DNA of 64,000 nucleotides from Nissolia schottii (Eukaryota > Streptophyta > Magnoliopsida > Fabales > Fabaceae). This document shows, in pieces, positions 58,834 through 64,000 of the stretch. Made by a program: the position numbers and the translations under genes. The notes beneath the pieces are model-generated. The model saw only the letters and a program-made list of their open reading frames with translations. It did no database searches and was not told the DNA's origin. Numbering within the stretch: position 1 is the stretch's first letter; each line of letters begins with the position of its first letter. The stretch is taken from NCBI GenBank assembly GCA_003254905.1, contig QANU01016365.1:680574-744573 (forward strand), read 5' to 3'.

Positions 58834-61729
58834 CTATGTCTGGTGACTTGGGCCCGCACCAGTGTGCGGACAACGAGAACTATTGTGACTTGTTCCACGA
58901 CAAAGTCGACAACGTCTTTGTCGGCGGTGCTCCGTAGCATCCATCTCACTGCGAAATCGAGTAGAGTTTGGCCGGCCTCGTTTGTTGCGCTTTAAACTCT
59001 TGTCGGGAATAACAGTCGGAAATGTGACTCGAGACCAGGTTGACTTGTGGCCAACTACCTTAAACTCTTGCTCGTACACCTAGCAAAGGTTGTCTACCGT
59101 GTAAACACTGTCGACATAGGCCCGCCAGTCAATGCTTGCAGCGTCACAACAAGCCATTACATGGACGCACGGAGACCTAAACCTTTGAAAAGCGCCACAG
59201 TCACAATAGTTTTTCCCTATATCAACCCTGAACTGATTTCCTGTTGATAAATCCATGCAATGGAACGTTTGCGAAACCTTAGAAAATTCGTGAACCTGCA
59301 GCACACAGCACACAATTGTCACTTTATAATAAAAAAATGATTTTGTCGTCTTTGTAAAGATCGATCGATTGATAATTGCATAAAAGGCGAGTATAACCTG
59401 CAACGTTCTTGTTTGTGTCATCATTTGTTGGAGTGTTTCTGTCAAGAACTCCGAGTATTCGTGGCCTGCATTTCGCCGAGCATGTGCATTCCTCGCGTTT
59501 GAAACAAATAAGGCAGCTGTCTTAAAATACGTCTCTTGAACTAATGCCGTTATCGGAAAATTGCGAGCCTCCAGAAATTTTGAGTTCATTGACTCAGCTA
59601 GATTTGTCGTCATATGAGAACAACGACGTCCACCATCGAACGCACAAATCTATTGTTCTCTAGGGATCTCGTCAATCCAAGCGGCATAAGCTTCAGAATG
59701 TTGACGTAGCCTTTGATAACGACGATTGTACTGCTCTACAGTGCTCGAATACCCTGCCATTGTAAATGTCCAAAAGCTCATGCTCAAACCCTAACATAAA
59801 TATTTACATAAAAAAATGTAACCTTGCCAGTTTACAATATATAACTTACCAATGGCCTTGACAAGCTTTTCCATGAACTTCACCTTGAAGTGTCGGGCAA
59901 AATTCTGTGCAATGTGTCTGATACAGAACAGATGGTATGCCCACAAACCACCCATTCGTCGTACTGCAGACTTTATTGACTCGTGACGGTCAGATATCAA
60001 GCCAATTTGTCGTCCTTCTGGTAGGGATTGCCGCAGATTGTTTAAGAGAAAAAACCACGCATCTGCAATTTCACCCTCGACGATTGCAAATGAAATGGGA
60101 ACAATTGATTGATTACCATCTTGCGTTGATGCCATCAACAAAACACCCTTGTATTTCCCATACAAGTGTGTTCAATCTACCTGGATCATATGCTTGCAGT
60201 GCTTGAATGCATTTATACTTGGGCCAAAACCCCAAAAAGCACATCAAAAAGTTAAAGCATCTGTCCTAACAGATCCATCGGCGTTGTACGCTTCAGTAGT
60301 ATCAACATCCCATGTACATGATGAATCAAAATGATGTAATGCAATCAACCAATATGGCAAGTCATTGTATGATTGTTCCCAATTGCCGTAAACTTGTGCA
60401 ATTGCATTTTGCTTTGCAAGCCACGCTTTTCTATACGATGGCCAATATCCTTCACGGTCCATGACATCTGCTTGAATGGACTTTACCGGCATTGTTGGCT
60501 TCGCCCTTATTTGTACTAAGATCATGCTAGCAATCTTCGTAGATGTCAACTTTGAGTGGTCACGTGTAAGTCGCTCTGCAAGGCAAGTGTGGGGCCGTTA
60601 TATCTTGTGACCTCCCAATAGTAACTATTTTTCTTCAAGGTGGCCCTAACAAGCCATTGACAACCTTGGCCAAACTTCTTGCATTTACAGAAGTAAGTCG
60701 CCGGTTCTGACTCTTTTATTTTGTAATCGGCCCCGATACGCAAGCAATGGCTTGCAACAGCATCCTTAACTTCATCCCTACTAGCAAAATATTTTCCTAT
60801 GTATAGCTCATCGCCTGCAAAATATTCATGATGCAGGTCTCCAAAATCAGATGCACGCATCCCTTCAACATCGAAGGTTTGCAAGAACGTTGGTGTATCA
60901 TTGGGTTGTGCATTTGTTTCGTCATCTGTATCAACAGTTGAACTATTAGTTAATTAAATGTAATAACAAACAATCAAAATAAGCCTATTCTAGTCAACAG
61001 ATTTGCAGTTCTGATACGCAAGATCCTCGTCACGAGGCAAACATAGAGCATACTTTGCATATTTGTCAATTAATTTTAACCCAACATAATTAGTTTAACC
61101 CAACAATTGCATATTTGTCAATTAATGCACGCAATTAAAGGCACAATTATATAGTCCCAATAATTAACCCTAACTTTATATAGCCACACCTGAATCATCA
61201 TCTGATCCATCGCCTTTAGAGGTGTCACTATCGTCACTGTCCTGCTCGCTCCAACTTCGATCGCCCTCTTCCTCTGCCCAGAAGTCATCATCTGACACCA
61301 ATTGTGCCTCAACGCCTTGCTGCTGCAATTCATTTGAGCTTGGACCACCGACAAGGGCCACAACAGATACCTCTTCGAAGTTCACAAATAAATCAATACA
61401 GCTTAGATGTGCCTTATACATTTCATACTGACAAAACATATGTTGCACTTGAGCGTCATTTGATATGTAGCAGACCGATATTTTATCAGGCCATTCAGGA
61501 AAGACACTGGACATTTATATCTTATTCTATTCACACTCTTTTGAAAATGAGAAGATATAACACTACATAGATCTGTGAATGACATGGACTGCCAAAGGAT
61601 AATGAACTCTGTCTCGTGAGGACTAACAAACTCAACACCTTCAACATTATCTTTTCTAACTGAACCATCATAAAAAAATATATGCAGCAACACCTCCCCT
61701 CTCCATTTTCTTGTATAAAAAAAACACAA
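58834..61729 (-). pseudogene. MULE transposase (MuDR type), inactivated
   Basis: Exons on the - strand are about 61729-61190, 60925-59850, 59753-59398 and 59295-58834. Domains in order are an N-terminal region (GEVLLHIF, DGSVRKDNVEGVEFVSP), an acidic linker, a MuDR DNA-binding part (YIGKYFASRDEVKDAVASHC, FGQGCQWLVRATLKK), the transposase core (MIQVD at the first catalytic Asp, GLISDRHESI at the second), a SWIM zinc finger (CDCGAFQRFRSPCVHVMACC) and a CCHC knuckle (CRLCRGTSHNSSRC). Damage seen: a frameshift near 61465, a one-base loss near 60591, TGA at 60244-60246, TGA at 60172-60174 directly after the first catalytic Asp, and TAG at 59650-59652 and 59080-59082. It could once have mobilised this element and its relatives; now it cannot. 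Confidence 0.88.
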
Positions 61730-61859
61730 CCACTCTAATAGAAATGTGACTCAATCAACAAAAGAAAAATATAAAAACTTCAAGAGGAAGAAGAATAGAA
61801 CTTGAAGAGAGGTATGAGAGATTTGTGAATTTGCAAGTGATGTTGAATCCCCCACCTCT

Positions 61860-61869
61860 CTTTTATAGG
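61860..61869 (-). promoter_or_regulatory. TATA box of the MULE transposase gene
   Basis: CCTATAAAAG on the - strand lies about 130-160 bp before the likely transposase start. It abuts a GAATTCGCC motif, so promoter and subterminal repeats overlap. Confidence 0.55.
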
Positions 61870-62145
61870 CGAATTCTCCCGGTGCTGAAATATTTTATTT
61901 TTTACTAACCGGGTCTGAATTCGACGTATCATGTGGCAAATTCAGACCCTGAATTCGCCACATAGTACGGAGAATTCAGAGTCTGAATTTGCCACATCAT
62001 ACGGCGAATTCAGACCCTATCAGTAAAAAAATAAAATATACCAGGTTCTAAATTTGTCACAGGGGATGACAAATTTAGAACCCGGTATTTTTTTTTTTTA
62101 AAAAAAGTTGCACTCCTGAATTTGCCAAAATATGTGGCGAATTCA
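61867..62145. repeat. Right subterminal cluster of GAATTCGCC motifs
   Basis: The element TCTGAATTCGCCACAT and variants (GTGGCAAATTCAGACC, GGCGAATTCAGACC, CTGAATTTGCCACATC) occur about eight times in both orientations. A nearby palindrome is GGTTCTAAATTTGTCAC / GTGACAAATTTAGAACC. The left end of the MULE has the same motif at 54029, 54137 and 54178. Such arrays could be transposase-binding sites. Confidence 0.75.
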
Positions 62146-62197
62146 GAACTGAGAACCACATTTTCGTAAATTTTTCCCCTCCCCCACACATCTGGAT

Positions 62198-62593
62198 TTA
62201 CTTTATATTGAAACCATACAATGGTAAAAAATCCAAATCTACTCTAAGTGCTTGTAGATCAGCTCCATTATGACGAGCTATGACCTCCACATGCCACAAG
62301 TTATGACTTAGAACTTCCTCGCAACTGCTTTGCCAAATCCACCGGAGAGTCATCAAGTATAGAGGGTCCATCACACGGTTTCGCATAGCACACACCCAAC
62401 CAGAAACAGAAATACCCCCCCAAAAAAAATCAGAATCTGTGAAGCCCAAACGATCCAACACCATTTGAGCCTTAGGACAATCCCATAAGCAGTGTAATGG
62501 AGGCGAGAGGAACATGATGGAGCCACGAAGAAAACCAAAATGAAGCTTCATGTGATAAGTAATGTCTTTTACATCAAGTACGGTTACATTCAA
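62198..62593 (-). pseudogene. LINE reverse-transcriptase C-terminal fragment
   Basis: A 131-codon open stretch includes LHCLWDCPKAQMVLDRLGF, which resembles the zinc-binding H…C segment (zf-RVT) downstream of reverse transcriptase in plant LINEs. Tryptophan-rich text follows (LRWIWQSSCEE), as in the linker to RNase H. Start and surroundings are missing, so it is a short 5'- and 3'-truncated piece next to the MULE right end. Confidence 0.5.
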
Positions 62594-62867
62594 AGGCCTC
62601 GAAGGAAATGCATCTCATGCAAAACTTGCAGGAAGATACTAAAATGAATAAATATAAATAATACAAATGAAAATTAGAATATAAAAGAGTTTATAAGAGA
62701 TTGATGAGAAATCTTACTAAATGCAATAACTTTTGTTACAAAACGTGAAAAGAAATTAAATAAGCGAAGAGGATTGTTAGATGGAGAAAAAAAAAATATA
62801 AGTGAAGAGTTAAAGATCAATCCATTTTATAGAAGAATAAGTGAGAAGAGAGAGAGAGAGATTGATA

Positions 62868-63055
62868 AGTAGCCTTGCAATGCAAGGTATCGCTTAAGCA
62901 AGGTCCCGAGTTCGAGACCTTGTGAACGCAGTTATCCCCGCTGGGAGACTCACCCGTCATAACCAGGTGCGCGACCCGGGTCAGCCCGGATTAGTCAAGG
63001 CTANGCGACCCGGGTCAGCCCGGATTAGTCAAGGCTAAGCCTTGGATACCGGGTA
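62868..63055 (+). mobile_element. tRNA-derived SINE, copy 2, with an internal 33-bp repeat around an N
   Basis: Shares with copy 1 the blocks CGCTTAAGCAAGGTCCCGAG, TTCGAGACCTTGTG, GCAGTTATCCCCGCTGGGAG, ACTCACCCGTCATAA and CTTGGATACCGGG. The A-box region is poorly preserved. The 33 bases at 62971-63003 are repeated exactly at 63005-63037 with one N at 63004. Without the repeat the copy has the same layout as copy 1, so the repeat is probably an assembly join error. Confidence 0.8.
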
Positions 63056-63280
63056 GGCAACCTAAAATATTGGTTTTTAAAAAAATCAATAAAAAATTTT
63101 TAAGAGTGATTAAGTGGGTGAATTCTATGGAATTAAATTTTTTTTTCTTCCAATTTTTATTCCATTTTACCCTTACATGTGATGTAGTTATCCTCTTAAC
63201 GATAACCAACCAAAAATGCTATTGAGACTTACAAACTGCTCATATACGCAAGCATGGAGTGCTTGAGACCTATTAATTAA

Positions 63281-63570
63281 TACTATCTGCACTCACTCTT
63301 AAATGTTACTTTTGACAAATACATACAAATTAAAAAATAATTATTTTGCACATACATAAAGAAAACATCAAGTGTTTAAGCTAAATTATTCTTTAATTAG
63401 TGAGAGATTGTCATGAAAAATTGTAATGCGATTAATACAATAGTAAAAAGTCCATAATAAATACATGTATAATTAAAAAGATAATAATTAATACCTCTTT
63501 AATTTAATCAAATCATAACTAATTTTGGATAAAATGTTACCCCTAAAAGTAATTAGAGGTGGTGTTAAGC
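63281..63570. mobile_element. Stowaway-type MITE, copy 2 (inverted relative to copy 1)
   Basis: Its reverse complement aligns along its length with 8618-8891: CAAAATTAGTTATGATTTGA, GGTATTAATTATTATC, TTATTATGGACTTTTTACTA, TTGTATTAATCGCATT, CACTTGATGTTTTCTTTATG, TTTGTCAAAAGTAACAT. The termini are more degraded than in copy 1. Non-coding. Confidence 0.75.
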
Positions 63571-63599
63571 GTTAACATGAATATGATAGAAATCAAAAA

Positions 63600-63814
63600 T
63601 GCTACGCGTACACCGAATTTCATACACCCATACATACACCATTAATAATGCACAAACTTTATTCTCACGAGTGTATAAACGTTACAAACTTGTAAATGAT
63701 ACTCTCAACTATACTTAATTAAGTGCACAAATATTACATGAGTTAAAACACAAACTTTATGTATATAAATACAAGATATATGTATGGTGTATGATTTTTG
63801 ATGTAGGTGTAGCA
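63600..63814. mobile_element. Small MITE with TGCTAC termini
   Basis: Begins TGCTACGCGTACACC and ends GGTGTAGCA. The subterminal CATACACCCATACATACACC is mirrored by ATCATACACCATACATATA in reverse complement. It is 215 bp and non-coding, with CACAAACTTTAT words inside. A single end of the same family is found at 15059-15110, and its vocabulary dominates 8936-9475. Confidence 0.7.
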
Positions 63815-64000
63815 AAACTCGATAGAAATATAGTGTTTCTTATTTTCTTCATGAAATTTATTAGGTGGGGTCAGCTATCTTAGGTGGCAAATAACAGACA
63901 TGAGATGAGATTGGTCGAAGAGGAGGAAAACGTGAGGGGATCCAGATCCGACTCCCCACAACCGGAACCACTGCGATTTCCACCGCTGCCACCACAACCA
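63815..64000. other. Right-edge sequence, possibly the start of a gene region
   Basis: Composition becomes GC-richer towards the edge (CCGACTCCCCACAACC, CCACCGCTGCCACC). This could be the 5' part of a gene that continues beyond 64000, but no start codon or recognisable protein is visible within the window. Confidence 0.3.

Larger units (their letters stand above)
53976..62180. mobile_element. Mutator-like element carrying convergent PMD and transposase genes
   Basis: The two ends match in inverted orientation: GAAAAATCCGAAAATGTGG at 53976, and GAAAAATTTACGAAAATGTGG from the reverse complement of the right end at about 62177. Both run into regions dense in CTGAATTCGCC motifs (54029-54185 and 61867-62145). 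Between them lie a plant-mobile-domain gene (+) and a MULE transposase gene (-), each with its own TATA box and converging near 58.75-58.83 kb. Both genes are broken, so this copy cannot move by itself. The exact ends and the usual 9-bp target duplication could not be fixed by eye. Confidence 0.7.

Overview
The window is nuclear DNA from a flowering plant. It is AT-rich, its genes are broken by many short GT-AG (and a few GC-AG) introns, and every gene and transposon family recognised is a plant type. The proteins and repeats look most like a papilionoid (bean-group) legume, but that placement is an inference from familiarity, not a search result. Two long assembly gaps (9476-10415 and 33705-34470) and two single-N joins (44691 and 63004) show that it is a draft scaffold.

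Left part (1-36 kb). The 3' end of a class XI myosin gene runs in from the left edge on the + strand (exons 272-4179). Next is a complete two-exon OXIDATIVE STRESS 3-like gene on the - strand (5867-7227). A transposon-rich stretch follows: a Stowaway-type MITE (8618-8891), an LTR/primer-binding-site candidate (11566-12370), a tRNA-derived SINE (12655-12830), a decayed Helitron Rep/helicase whose pieces lie in permuted order (15587-18460), and another MITE (22247-22724). A complete ten-exon chalcone-isomerase-fold fatty-acid-binding protein gene (FAP2-like) occupies 24982-28644 on the - strand. It is followed by mostly non-coding DNA and the 3' end of a copia-type element near 31.7 kb.

Middle part (36-49 kb). 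A complete thirteen-coding-exon gene for the heterotrimeric G-protein alpha subunit (GPA1-like, 384 aa) lies on the - strand at 36322-40925, with an extra 5'-UTR exon near 42.5 kb. Upstream of it a 1.77-kb segment occurs twice in tandem with a single N at the join. The second copy runs into a strongly palindromic MITE.

Right part (49-64 kb) is almost all nested mobile DNA. An element with arms of more than 1 kb in inverted orientation (49115-53890) has a 1.5-kb solo LTR inserted in its core. Beside it is an approximately 8.2-kb Mutator-like element (about 53976-62180). That element carries two convergent genes: a plant-mobile-domain (PMD) gene on + and a MULE transposase on -. Both are broken by several stop codons and frameshifts. 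Its termini are rich in a GAATTCGCC motif, its leader holds five 92-bp tandem repeats, and the first PMD intron holds about 600 bp of degenerate CCCTAA repeats. A LINE fragment, a second SINE and two more MITEs close the window.

The four host genes (cytoskeletal motor, stress-tolerance nuclear protein, lipid-binding protein, G-protein signalling) are ordinary single-copy-style plant genes with no operon-like relation. Their intergenic spaces record repeated transposon insertion.
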